A DNA stretch of 41,259 nucleotides, taken from NCBI GenBank assembly GCA_017427285.1, contig JAFRTE010000024.1, forward strand, positions 1-41,259. The letters are read 5' to 3'. This document shows, piece by piece, positions 7,053 through 15,713 of the stretch. Each line of letters opens with the position of its first letter. The stretch's first letter is position 1. A program made the translations under genes and the position numbers. Under the pieces are notes generated by a model. It was not told where the DNA came from and made no database searches. It saw nothing but the letters and a program-made list of their open reading frames with translations. This DNA is from Clostridia bacterium (lineage in GTDB: Bacteria; Bacillota; Clostridia; Oscillospirales; UBA644).

Positions 7053-7730
7053 ATGATAGTTAACGCAATTTTATCTGGCGGTTCTTTTACCGATATTCTG
7101 AAAGCGATAGTTTTCGGCGCGGTAGCCGTACTGCTCTCAATTTCCGTTCACGAATGGGCGCATGCGGTCGTTGCATATCTTATGGGGGACTATACTCAGA
7201 AATCGCTCGGAAGAATGACCTTAAATCCAATAAAGCATCTCAACCCGATAGGAATGATTATGTTCCTTATCTTCGGCTTCGGCTGGGCAAATCCTGTTGT
7301 GATGGACTCAAGAAACTTCAAACGTCCTAAGCTCGGCATCATCTTAACCGCGCTTGCAGGCGCTTTTGCAAACTTTACAAGCGGGTTTATATGGCTGCTT
7401 ATTTATGCGATTATTTACGTTGTTTTCCCGGAAGGCGGAGTTTTCTGGGAAAATCTGCAGTCTCTTCTTTCTATTCTTGCGCTTTACAATCTCTCTTTCG
7501 GTATTTTCAATCTTATTCCCATTCCGCCGCTTGACGGCTCAAAGGTCGTGGCTGAGCTTCTGCCCTACAAATATAAATACAAATATCTGAGCATTGAAAG
7601 ATACTCTATGTATATTTTCTTTGCGCTGATCTTGATACTCAACAGATTCAATTTCATTTCTTCGCTTACATACGGACTGATGTCGGTTTTCTTAAACTTA
7701 ATAGTTATAATCTTAAACCCGTTTAAATAA
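7053..7730 (+). CDS. site-2 protease family (M50) membrane metalloprotease
   Basis: A predicted intramembrane zinc protease of 225 residues. The zinc motif is H33-E34-W-A-H37 on the first hydrophobic segment, and the third ligand is D161 in I-P-P-L-D-G. The conserved G-R-M-T-L-N-P-I-K-H-L and A-N-F stretches typical of small M50 proteins (often placed in the rhomboid-like cluster of clostridial genomes) are present. AAGGA at 7039-7043 precedes the ATG. It follows its inactive paralogue by 20 nt and abuts scpA. Substrate unknown; small M50 proteins lack the PDZ domain of RseP, and none is seen here. Confidence 0.9.
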   Translation: MIVNAILSGGSFTDILKAIVFGAVAVLLSISVHEWAHAVVAYLMGDYTQKSLGRMTLNPIKHLNPIGMIMFLIFGFGWANPVVMDSRNFKRPKLGIILTALAGAFANFTSGFIWLLIYAIIYVVFPEGGVFWENLQSLLSILALYNLSFGIFNLIPIPPLDGSKVVAELLPYKYKYKYLSIERYSMYIFFALILILNRFNFISSLTYGLMSVFLNLIVIILNPFK

Positions 7731-7731
7731 T

Positions 7732-8448
7732 ATGACAACTCTTAATTTCAAGCTTGAGATATTCGAAGGTCCGCTTGACCTGCTCTTATCTCTGATAGAA
7801 AAAAACAAAATAGATATCTGCGATATCGAAATAACCGTTTTGCTCGACCAGTATATGGACTACCTTGAAAAGGCGCGCATGATGGAGCTTGACCTTGCCG
7901 CAGACTTTCTTGAAATGGCGTCCACGCTCGTTTACATCAAATCGAGGACCCTGCTGCCGAAAGAAGAGGACGAAGACGAGGAAGACCCGAAGCTCGTGCT
8001 TGAACGCAGACTTGCGGAATACGCAAAATGCAAAAAGGGCGCGGCTTATCTTGCGGAAAACAGCTTATGGGGCAAGGTTTTTTTCAGAGAGACCGAGCCG
8101 CTTGACCTGCCCGCTCTTACACGGGAATACAAATCGTCCGCGCAGCGCCTTACCGAGGCGTATTCAAACGTTTTAAGACGGCTTGACGGCAAAAAACCGC
8201 TTAATCCGAAAACGTTTTCAAAAATAATCGGCGCAAAATTCATCTCTGTCGGCACAAAAATCATCTCTCTGCTCAGACTTCTGATAAAAAATACAAAAGT
8301 TTCATTCAAAAAGCTGTTTAAAGGTATGTCGAGCCGTTCCGAAGCGGTCGCAACATTTCTTGCGGTGCTTGAACTTATCCGCTCGGGCAGAGTGGATATT
8401 TCGGAAGGCGAAGACCCCGATATTACTCTGATAAGGAAAAAGCAATGA
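7732..8448 (+). CDS. scpA: ScpA, segregation and condensation protein A (kleisin)
   Basis: Kleisin subunit that bridges the SMC heads and works with ScpB in chromosome compaction and segregation. The 238-residue product starts with the family hallmark F-E-G-P-L-D-L-L-L-S-L-I (near residue 11), has an acidic linker (about 82-92) and a C-terminal winged-helix part near 190-238. The ATG begins one base after the stop of the protease gene and has almost no ribosome binding site, so it depends on translational coupling. It overlaps scpB by 4 nt. Confidence 0.95.
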   Translation: MTTLNFKLEIFEGPLDLLLSLIEKNKIDICDIEITVLLDQYMDYLEKARMMELDLAADFLEMASTLVYIKSRTLLPKEEDEDEEDPKLVLERRLAEYAKCKKGAAYLAENSLWGKVFFRETEPLDLPALTREYKSSAQRLTEAYSNVLRRLDGKKPLNPKTFSKIIGAKFISVGTKIISLLRLLIKNTKVSFKKLFKGMSSRSEAVATFLAVLELIRSGRVDISEGEDPDITLIRKKQ

Positions 8449-9023
8449 TCCTTGACGACAATCTTTCACTTACTGCGGCAGTATCCGCAATACTTTTCGC
8501 ATCGACCGCGCCCGTTGAGGCGGCAAAGCTCGCGTCTCTTTTCGAGATAACGCCCGAAAAGGCGCAGGAAGCGGTAAAAGAGGTTTCTAAGACGCTTGAA
8601 AAGGCAGATCTCGGCATCCGTGTAAAGGAAGTTGACGGGCGTTATACGCTTTCGACAAAACCGGAATACGGCGAATCCACCGCCGCGTATCTCGACTCGA
8701 GACGAGCTGCGTTTTTATCGAATGCGGCGCTCGAAGCGCTGGCGATCGCGGCATACAATCAGCCCGTAACGAAGGCGTACGTTTCGCAGGTACGAGGCGT
8801 TTATTCGTCCGAAGTTGTTGAAAGTCTTGTTGATAAAGGACTTTTACAGGAAGCTGGACGGCTCGATCTGCCGGGACGTCCAATGTCTTATATAACTACC
8901 GATAAATTTCTCACGGTTTTCGGGCTTGACAGCATCGAAGACCTGCCGGAAAAAGACGCGCTTTCTTCGGATGACAGCGAAACCGAAGAATACGTTCAGA
9001 CAAACCTTACCGAAAGCATATGA
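8445..9023 (+). CDS. scpB: ScpB, segregation and condensation protein B
   Basis: Partner of ScpA in the SMC complex; forms dimers through winged-helix domains. The 192-residue product shows the family pattern: an N-terminal winged helix with I-L-F-A-S, then A-L-E-A-L-A-I-A-A-Y-N-Q-P-V-T and the G-R-P-M-S-Y motif near residue 145. The acidic C-terminal tail is poorly conserved in the family. Its ATG overlaps the scpA stop (ATGA), and its stop overlaps the next start the same way. Confidence 0.95.
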   Translation: MILDDNLSLTAAVSAILFASTAPVEAAKLASLFEITPEKAQEAVKEVSKTLEKADLGIRVKEVDGRYTLSTKPEYGESTAAYLDSRRAAFLSNAALEALAIAAYNQPVTKAYVSQVRGVYSSEVVESLVDKGLLQEAGRLDLPGRPMSYITTDKFLTVFGLDSIEDLPEKDALSSDDSETEEYVQTNLTESI

Positions 9024-9712
9024 GCGCTTTTTTAACAGTCCTTTCCGTAATCGGGGCCGTTATCGGCGGAATTACAGCGCTGATACTGATCGTATTTCTT
9101 GTGCTGCTGCCGATCAAAGCCGAAATTGACACGGGATACAACAAAGACGACGGTTTTTTTATCCGCATAAAGTATTTTGCGTTTTCTTACGACATAATAC
9201 CGCGGCAGGAAAGAAAACCGAAAAAGAAAAAGAAGAAAGACGGTACCGAAGATACGGTCAGACCCGAAAGCGTGCTCGACGAAAGCGGCGCACACCCGGA
9301 AAAAAAGACGGAAAAAAAGGAAAAGCAGACAAAAGAAAACTTGATTTCAAGAAAAGTAAAGCAGTTGGGGATGTCCGATTATCTTACGCTGCTCGGTTTC
9401 GTTAAAGAAATGCTCGGGAAAATACGTTTCGGCGACCTTTGCATAAATCTTATCTTCGGCACGGACGACGCCGCAAAAACCGCCATGTTTTACGGAACCG
9501 CGACCTCGGCGGTCTTCCCGCTGATAGGAAAGATACATAACGAAAAAAAAGCGGACTATATAGACGTCCATATAAACGCCGATTTTACTTCGGAAAAAAC
9601 TTTCGCCGATGTTTACGCGGAAATATATTTAAGGACAGTACATGCCGTTGCGCTTTTATTTAAAGCGCTCGTTTACATATTGAAAAAAAAGGAGAATGAA
9701 AATGGAAAATAA
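9020..9712 (+). CDS. DUF2953 (YtfI-like) membrane-anchored protein
   Basis: The 230-residue product has one N-terminal hydrophobic helix (about 8-30), an I-R-I-K-Y strand, a highly charged Lys/Glu linker (about 65-110), and a C-terminal domain with the alternating pattern of DUF2953 proteins. In many clostridia and in Bacillus (ytfI-ytfJ) this family sits next to ytfJ, as here. Its molecular function is not known. It overlaps scpB by 4 nt and ytfJ by 11 nt. Confidence 0.8.
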   Translation: MSAFLTVLSVIGAVIGGITALILIVFLVLLPIKAEIDTGYNKDDGFFIRIKYFAFSYDIIPRQERKPKKKKKKDGTEDTVRPESVLDESGAHPEKKTEKKEKQTKENLISRKVKQLGMSDYLTLLGFVKEMLGKIRFGDLCINLIFGTDDAAKTAMFYGTATSAVFPLIGKIHNEKKADYIDVHINADFTSEKTFADVYAEIYLRTVHAVALLFKALVYILKKKENENGK

Positions 9713-10100
9713 ACAGCATCCCGTTCAGAACGTTATGAACACCGCCATGCAGAATATCAAAGATATGCTTGACGTCAACACGGTCGTGGGAAACCCCATA
9801 ACAACGCCCGACGGCACGGTAATAATACCCGTTTCGCGCGTAGGCGTCGGCTTTGCTTCCGGCGGATCGGATTTCAATTCTAAAACATCGCCCGAAAACC
9901 CGAATTTCGGCGGAGGAAGCGGCGCGGGCATCTCGATAAATCCCGTTGCTTTCCTTGTTGTTTCTTCAAAAGGCGAAGTATCGATCATTCCCGTAAACGC
10001 AAACGGTGCGGGTTCGGGCATAGATAAGCTTGTTGCTTCCGTACCCGAAGTGATCGAGCAGGTAAAAGGCGCTTTCGGCAAAAAAGGCGAAGACAAATAA
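9702..10100 (+). CDS. ytfJ: YtfJ/GerW family sporulation protein
   Basis: The 132-residue product matches the GerW family: an N-terminal helix with M-N-T-A-M-Q-N-I-K, then G-N-P-I-T-T-P-D-G-T-V-I-I-P-V-S and a Gly-rich centre with G-G-G-S-G-A-G. In Bacillus YtfJ is made in sporulating cells. It is also widespread in clostridia, so it supports but does not prove a spore former. Two in-frame ATGs exist (9696, 9702); AAGGAGA at 9689-9695 gives proper spacing only to 9702. It overlaps the DUF2953 gene and is followed by metY after 15 nt. Confidence 0.9.
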   Translation: MENKQHPVQNVMNTAMQNIKDMLDVNTVVGNPITTPDGTVIIPVSRVGVGFASGGSDFNSKTSPENPNFGGGSGAGISINPVAFLVVSSKGEVSIIPVNANGAGSGIDKLVASVPEVIEQVKGAFGKKGEDK

Positions 10101-10115
10101 AAAGAGGCAGTAAAA

Positions 10116-11387
10116 ATGTCAACGGAAATCGAAACAAAATGTATCCATGAAGGATGGAAGCCCAAAAATGGAGAACCCAGACAGCTTCCCATTTACCAGA
10201 GCACAACTTTCAAATACGACACAAGCGATGAAATGGGCAGACTTTTCGATCTTGAAGATGACGGCTATTTCTATTCGCGCCTTGCAAATCCGACAACGGA
10301 CGCAGTGGCAAAAAAGATATGCGAGCTTGAAGGCGGATATGCCGCGCTGCTTACATCGTCGGGCCAGGCGGCTAATTTCTTTGCGGTTTTCAACATCTGC
10401 GAAGCGGGCGACCACATTCTTTCAACGTCCTCAATATACGGAGGAACGTATAATCTCTTCGGTGTAACGATGAAAAAAATGGGTATCGAGTGCACTTTTG
10501 CAGACCCGACGCTGCCTGAAGAGGAGCTTGCAAAGCTCATAAAGCCGAACACGAAGGCCGTTTTCGGCGAAACGATAACAAACCCTACCGTAAGCATTCT
10601 CGATATTGAAAAATTTACACATCTTGCGCATTCACACGGCGTTCCGCTTATTGTGGACAACACTTTCGCCACTCCCGTAAACTGCCGTCCGATCGAGTGG
10701 GGAGCGGATATTGTCGTCCATTCAACAACGAAATATATGGACGGACATGCCGTAACGCTCGGCGGCTGCATAGTAGACAGCGGTAATTTCAGCTGGGCTG
10801 ACCATGCGGATAAATTCCCGGGACTGACTATGCCTGACGAATCGTATCACGGCATCACTTACACCGAACGCTTCGGCAAAGGCGCATATATAACGAAGGC
10901 AACGTCTCAGCTTATGCGCGACCTCGGCTCCGTTCAGACTCCGCAAAACGCATTTTATCTCAATCTCGGGCTCGAAACGCTGCCGCTCAGAATGAAAAAA
11001 CACTGCGAAAACGCTCTTGCGGTTGCAAAATTCCTTAACAGTCATAAAAAAGTCCTCTGGGTCCACTATGCGGGACTTGAAGGCGACGAATATCACGAGC
11101 TTGCAAAAAAATATATGCCCTCAGGCACCTGCGGCGTTTTATCGTTTGCGATTAAGGGCGGAAGGCAGAAATCCATCGATTTTATGGACAAGCTGAAATT
11201 TATATCAATCGTCACCCACGTTGCGGACGCAAAATCGTGCATTCTTCACCCCGCAAGCCACACCCACAGACAGATGACGGACGAACAGCTCAGAGACGCC
11301 GGCGTAGACCCCGGGCTCATCCGTCTTTCCGTCGGAATCGAAAATATAGACGATATTCTGGCGGATATTGCTCAGGCGCTTGAATAA
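10116..11387 (+). CDS. metY: O-acetylhomoserine aminocarboxypropyltransferase (MetY-type, PLP-dependent)
   Basis: A Cys/Met-metabolism PLP enzyme of fold type I, expected to make homocysteine from O-acetylhomoserine and sulfide. The length (423) fits MetY rather than the shorter MetB/MetC enzymes. Visible features: Y-S-R-L-x-N-P-T near 53-60, the S-S-G-Q-A-A loop near 81-86, D181 for the PLP ring nitrogen, and the Schiff-base Lys206 in H-S-T-T-K-Y-M-D-G-H. The extra segment after the Lys (about 220-260) is typical of MetY. It is the last gene of an operon otherwise devoted to proteolysis, chromosome segregation and sporulation. The ribosome binding site AGAGG is modest. Methionine gamma-lyase activity is the main alternative. 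Confidence 0.88.
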   Translation: MSTEIETKCIHEGWKPKNGEPRQLPIYQSTTFKYDTSDEMGRLFDLEDDGYFYSRLANPTTDAVAKKICELEGGYAALLTSSGQAANFFAVFNICEAGDHILSTSSIYGGTYNLFGVTMKKMGIECTFADPTLPEEELAKLIKPNTKAVFGETITNPTVSILDIEKFTHLAHSHGVPLIVDNTFATPVNCRPIEWGADIVVHSTTKYMDGHAVTLGGCIVDSGNFSWADHADKFPGLTMPDESYHGITYTERFGKGAYITKATSQLMRDLGSVQTPQNAFYLNLGLETLPLRMKKHCENALAVAKFLNSHKKVLWVHYAGLEGDEYHELAKKYMPSGTCGVLSFAIKGGRQKSIDFMDKLKFISIVTHVADAKSCILHPASHTHRQMTDEQLRDAGVDPGLIRLSVGIENIDDILADIAQALE

Positions 11388-11394
11388 AAGAATA

Positions 11395-11433
11395 AAAACA
11401 ATGCAGGAGAGTTGATCTCCTGCATTTTTATTT
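11395..11433. terminator. bidirectional intrinsic terminator after metY
   Basis: A perfect 10-bp stem, ATGCAGGAGA (11401-11410) with TCTCCTGCAT (11416-11425), loop GTTGA, followed by TTTTATTT and preceded by an A-rich run. It separates metY (plus) from the solute-binding gene (minus). Confidence 0.93.
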
Positions 11434-11451
11434 CGTGTTGCCGATCGGCAA

Positions 11452-12870
11452 TCAGTCAAGTCCGTATATCGCCATCCTGCCCTGAAGCTGAGGAGTGATA
11501 TATTCTGCGATAAGCTTGTCGTAGTTGTTTTCAAGTCCTTCTACTATCGATGAAACGGGGTTTGAAGAGGACGTGCATTGCTCTATCGCGCTTCTGCCGC
11601 CTTCCCAGAAATAGATATATTCGGTGTTTCTTATCATATTTACTATAATCGCGGCGTCTCTTCTGTCAAAGAAGACCTGATCGTCCATATAATCTATTAT
11701 ATCGTCTTTCGTTTCATATCCCTCAAACGGCTCATACATTTCGGATATTATCTTTGCGCACGCTTCTGCGTCGTTTGCGGTAATGGGTATTGAAGTTACA
11801 TACGGTATCTGCTCGTAAGACGAGAAATATTTGCCCGGTGTGGCGTTCGGACCCTGCGGGAACGGAATAACGCCTATAATATAGTCCGTATTGTAGGGTA
11901 TAGAATCCGTGCCGCCTATAACTTCGCTGTGAAATGCGACTATCATGGTAACGTCGCCGTTTATAAATAGATTTCTTGTCTGGCTTGTGGAGGTATCGGG
12001 ATATCTGTAATCCCTGCCCGTTCTGAGATAAATTTCCTGCGCGCGTTCAAGGGCCTGTTTTCCCGCCTCGGTATATATGCCGCAGGTTATATTTCCGTCT
12101 TCAAATGCTGACATCGCAACGCCGTTTGAAAGGAACATACCCGTTGCAAAGTATGCGTCATGGCTCTGGAAAGCGTAAACCTGTCTGCCCATATTGTCAA
12201 ATGTGTATCTGGGAAGGACCTCTTCAAACATATCCCACGTCCACTGATTGTTTTCAACGTAGTCGCGCGGATCGGTCTCGCCGAGCTTTGCGATAAAATC
12301 TTCGTTTACTATAAAAATATGTCCGGCATAAGAATAAAGAAGATCTGGCCACGCAAACGGAACAACGCCGTAAACGTCGTCGATATTGCACATCGTCATA
12401 AGCATACCGGGACTGCCGAATTTTTCGGTGTCGGTAACGTCGAGCAGCGACGACAGCGGGGTAAATCCGCCGCTTTTAAGAAATACGTTAAGACTGCTGC
12501 TGTCTGCCGTAACGATATCGAAAACGTGAGACCCCGCCATAAGAGAGGCGTTAAGATTGCTTCTTACGATATTTGAATCTGCCATGAAATCTGCATCGAT
12601 AACGCAGTTAAGGTCTTTTTCGACCTGTTTTTTCCTTTCCATTGCGGTATCGGCAAATACGGAATTGGGAATATAGCCGAAAACGTAGTCGTCATCGGAA
12701 GACGCATATCTGCTTCTTGAAAAAGCCCATGATACCTTCGTTCCGCCGAGATCCGCGGGTCCGTCTCCCTGCGAATATTCCGGAATAATCTCCGGCTCTT
12801 CGGCAGCGCACGCGCAGAATATAAAAATAAGCGCCAGCAAAAGCGATACGATTTTTAAGGTTTTTTTCAT
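11452..12870 (-). CDS. extracellular solute-binding lipoprotein (ABC importer type)
   Basis: The 472-residue product starts M-K-K-T with a hydrophobic core ending F-C-A-C (Cys21), a likely lipobox, and an acidic mature N terminus. It is expected to sit on the outer face of the membrane. The body has the periplasmic-binding-protein look (a V-S-W-A-F strand near residue 48, Trp/Phe/Tyr-rich middle and repeated D-Y segments) of family 1 binding proteins for sugars. AGGGGG 7 nt before the ATG and a consensus promoter support the start. No permease or ATPase is adjacent; the broken FtsX-type permease upstream is an exporter-like protein, not an importer partner. Ligand unknown. Confidence 0.82.
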   Translation of the reverse strand: MKKTLKIVSLLLALIFIFCACAAEEPEIIPEYSQGDGPADLGGTKVSWAFSRSRYASSDDDYVFGYIPNSVFADTAMERKKQVEKDLNCVIDADFMADSNIVRSNLNASLMAGSHVFDIVTADSSSLNVFLKSGGFTPLSSLLDVTDTEKFGSPGMLMTMCNIDDVYGVVPFAWPDLLYSYAGHIFIVNEDFIAKLGETDPRDYVENNQWTWDMFEEVLPRYTFDNMGRQVYAFQSHDAYFATGMFLSNGVAMSAFEDGNITCGIYTEAGKQALERAQEIYLRTGRDYRYPDTSTSQTRNLFINGDVTMIVAFHSEVIGGTDSIPYNTDYIIGVIPFPQGPNATPGKYFSSYEQIPYVTSIPITANDAEACAKIISEMYEPFEGYETKDDIIDYMDDQVFFDRRDAAIIVNMIRNTEYIYFWEGGRSAIEQCTSSSNPVSSIVEGLENNYDKLIAEYITPQLQGRMAIYGLD

Positions 12871-12930
12871 CTGTCTGCCCCCTGTAAAACATAAATCGGG
12901 TTTTATGCGTTTTTATTTTGTATATACATT

Positions 12931-12959
12931 ATTATAATGTAAAATCTTCGCATTGTCAA
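12931..12959 (-). promoter_or_regulatory. promoter of the second solute-binding protein gene
   Basis: On the minus strand TTGACA (12954-12959), a 17-nt spacer and TATAAT (12931-12936), both perfect matches. It gives a leader of roughly 55 nt. Confidence 0.88.
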
Positions 12960-13020
12960 GCCCGTTTTGAAATTTCGGCAAATAATTATCAGCTCAAACA
13001 GCAGGTGATGTTCCATTATA

Positions 13021-13051
13021 CAATAAAGAGGACATGCTATCCGACATGTCC
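13021..13051 (-). terminator. probable terminator after the broken permease gene
   Basis: GGACATG (13030-13036) pairs with CATGTCC (13045-13051). Read on the minus strand, the stem is followed by the T-rich sequence TCTTTATTGT. The stem is short and the tail interrupted, so this is a moderate call. Confidence 0.5.
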
Positions 13052-13079
13052 CCATGTTTATATTTCATGAAGAATCTTA

Positions 13080-15553
13080 TCATACACGGTAAATGCTGTT
13101 TTCCGATGAATGGAATGTTTTGACCGTAGCTGTCAAAGACAGGAATCCCGCAAGCATGATAACCGCAGCAAGCGAAATGATCAGCACGGCAGGCTCCGGC
13201 ATATACAAAGAAAAAATACCGAAATTTTTCAGAATAGTTTCTTTGAGCAGAAAAGTAACCGCATTGCCGACAATGAACGCCGCGATAGTCAAAACAGAAA
13301 AATCAGCGAAAGTATCACATAGCATCATACCCTGAGAATATCCGACGATTTTTTTCACATAATATATGCCTTCCTGCTTCGATACGTAGTAAAAGCAGAA
13401 AACCGCTGTGTTTATCGACACAAGTATAAGAAGCATTATAAGCAGATCGGCAGGGGCTTGAACGGTTATTCTCGGGTTGTAATCTCTCATGCTGACCATG
13501 CCGGTGGCAGAGACGTGGTTTTCAAATATTTCCGCAAGGTTTTCGACCGTTGCTTTATCTTTCCCGTCAAGAGTATATGAACCTGCTCCTCCGAACTTTT
13601 CCATACCGACTTTGATGGGAAAAAATACTGTAAAGTCTATACTTGTTTCGGATTCCTCTTTACCCATAACGCCTATAACAAGAAGGTCGGCATCAAGCTC
13701 ATCACTGTGGTATACGGGGTCGCCGTTTTCGTTGAAAGTTACATATTTACTGTAAATTTCTTTACCAACGACCGCGACATGCTGTTTTCCCGCAACTTCC
13801 TCATGAGTAAAGAATCTTCCGTAAAGCATATTGACAGGATCGATATAACCGTTAAAGTAAATACCGCGTTCAGAGATATAATCATCGCCTTTGTATCCCG
13901 TAAAAACATATTTATTGATTATTGCGTCGTCAACATTTTCACATATCTCACCGATATCAACAGACACTACGGGCGCATCCTCAGCTGAAAGCGCGTTTAC
14001 ATACGCTATTTTTACGTTTTTGGTGTAATAACTGTTGTAGTAAATATCTATCCTGTCAAGAGTAACGCGATAGCCTGTTATAAACATGGCAAAGACACTG
14101 ATCACAGAAAGCATAATAAAAATAATCACTTTGTAAAAAGGAATATTTTTTTCTTTTCTTACTTCTTTGCCGTGGATCAGAGATGACAGGCTGAATTTTC
14201 TGAATTTGGCAGTTATACAGATATACAGCGCAACCGCACATACGATACAAAAGATAATATTTACCGCAGTTCCTGTTTTTAACGCTTTAATTAAGATATG
14301 TTCACTTTCTCGAAGATAGTTTATGTAGTAAACACTGAAAAGACAATAGCTTGTAGGCAAGCCAAAAATGAACAGAACAAAAGCCTCAAACAGAAAGCGA
14401 ACTGTTATTCCGCCGGCCGTTTCTCCTACTACCATGCGGATCGCATAGTTTTTTATGTTGCCGTCTATTTTATAGAGCATTGTAAAAACTATGCTGAACA
14501 AAGAAAACACAAGCGTTAACGCGCATGCGAAAATGCTTATGGAAAGCTGATCAGCATAATTGCTTGCCAATTCCTTTTCTATGCGTTTTTTATACGTGCA
14601 AAAATTTTCTGAAAGCCCTGTTTCATCGAGAAGATCGTCAAGTTTTTCGCGCACCTGCGCATATTTATCGGGGTCAATTATATAATACGCATTGCATAAT
14701 CTTGACGCATAAAGGAATTTGAATTCTCTGAATTCATTTTTATAAGTTTCCAGATCCATTTCGGGGTATGGGATAAGGATAATATTATCATAAGAACGCA
14801 CGTCGCCTGCGTTAACCGTTGTATAATATTGATTTTCCGCTATAAATCCGACAACCTTAAAAATACGCTCCTCATTTTTCCATTTTTCTATTCCGTTCAG
14901 GCATCCGCTGAATTCTTCACCGAGCTCAAAATATTTTTTATATTTACTGCCCATCAACACGGGGATATAATCGCCTTTATAAAGAAAATCTTCTTTCTTC
15001 AAATATTCCCCCTCGCTGAGATCAACCTGGAAATAATCAGTATAATCGCTGCCGATATAAAGTGCGTTCAATTCACTAACCTGCGAAGATTCCGGGGAGC
15101 GGCTGAAAAATCCATGGAGTCCGACAAGCATATCGTCGCCTTCCCAGTCTTTTTCCGTCAACAAAAAAACTGCCATGATGGGTTATTGACAATTATATGC
15201 AAACCGTCAATCTGCTTTGCCTGTGTATAAAAGCTTTCTATTTTATCAAAATGAGCCATAAGCTCATCATATTTTTCCGTATCGTTTTCACTTATGCCCA
15301 GACCGGACGCCCAAGTTAGATCAACTATCTGATGAATTCCCTCAGGAGTTTGAAACGAACTGTCTTTTCCGCTTACAAAAACGTATTCCTTGTCTCCCCA
15401 AACGATCTGAGCCCTGTTGCTTTCCTCTTCAGTTACATGATAATATGACATAGCTGAATACACTATAAAAGATGTTATGACGATTTGTATAAAAATAAAA
15501 ATGAAAAGAACAGGGTTTTTTCTTATACTGTAAAACAAATCTGTGAGGAGCAT
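13080..15553 (-). pseudogene. FtsX/MacB-type ABC permease, frameshifted in a homopolymer
   Basis: Two frames together encode one large permease. The upstream piece (15553-15158, 131 residues) has a first membrane helix at about 14-34 and the start of an extracellular domain. The downstream piece (about 15176-13080, up to 698 residues) carries the rest: an extracellular domain, helices near 212-235, 260-285 and 303-325, a second extracellular domain, and a final helix set near 562-690, as in two-repeat FtsX proteins. The break lies at a run of seven T (plus-strand A at 15163-15169). One extra T would join them into 824 residues. No ATPase partner is nearby. The gene is AT-richer than its flanks. 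It may be a true pseudogene, a phase-variable gene, or an indel error. Confidence 0.85.
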
Positions 15554-15580
15554 AAAGTCACCATATGAATAATCAAATAA

Positions 15581-15615
15581 ACAACCGATATCGAACCGAA
15601 TGGTATATTGGTTGT
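15581..15615. promoter_or_regulatory. inverted repeat, possible operator before the permease gene
   Basis: ACAACCGATAT (15581-15591) and ATATTGGTTGT (15605-15615) form an 11-bp dyad with one mismatch and a 13-nt centre. On the minus strand it overlaps a TTGACA (15613-15618), but no good -10 box follows at 16-18 nt. The position 30-60 nt before the permease start fits an operator; no regulator gene is adjacent. Confidence 0.4.
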
Positions 15616-15638
15616 CAAAAAAAAACTGTATTTTATAA

Positions 15639-15694
15639 GAACTTGCATTGTAAATTCCCGAATTTTTCTATACGGGAAAATACAACGCAAGTTC
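15639..15694 (-). repeat. long imperfect inverted repeat after hndD (possible terminator)
   Basis: Two 22-nt arms (15639-15660 and 15673-15694) match at 19 positions around a 12-nt loop. It begins 20 nt after the hndD stop, so it probably ends the hydrogenase operon. A run of nine T on the minus strand (complement of 15617-15625) comes only 13 nt after the stem, further than usual. A small mobile repeat is an alternative. Confidence 0.6.
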
Positions 15695-15713
15695 CTTATT
15701 TCACATTAACTTA

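Noticed and set aside
15158..15170. Programmed -1 ribosomal frameshift in the permease
   Set aside because: The zero-frame codons do not form a standard X-XXY-YYZ heptamer (a G precedes the T run) and no downstream stimulator is obvious; indel or slippage is likelier.
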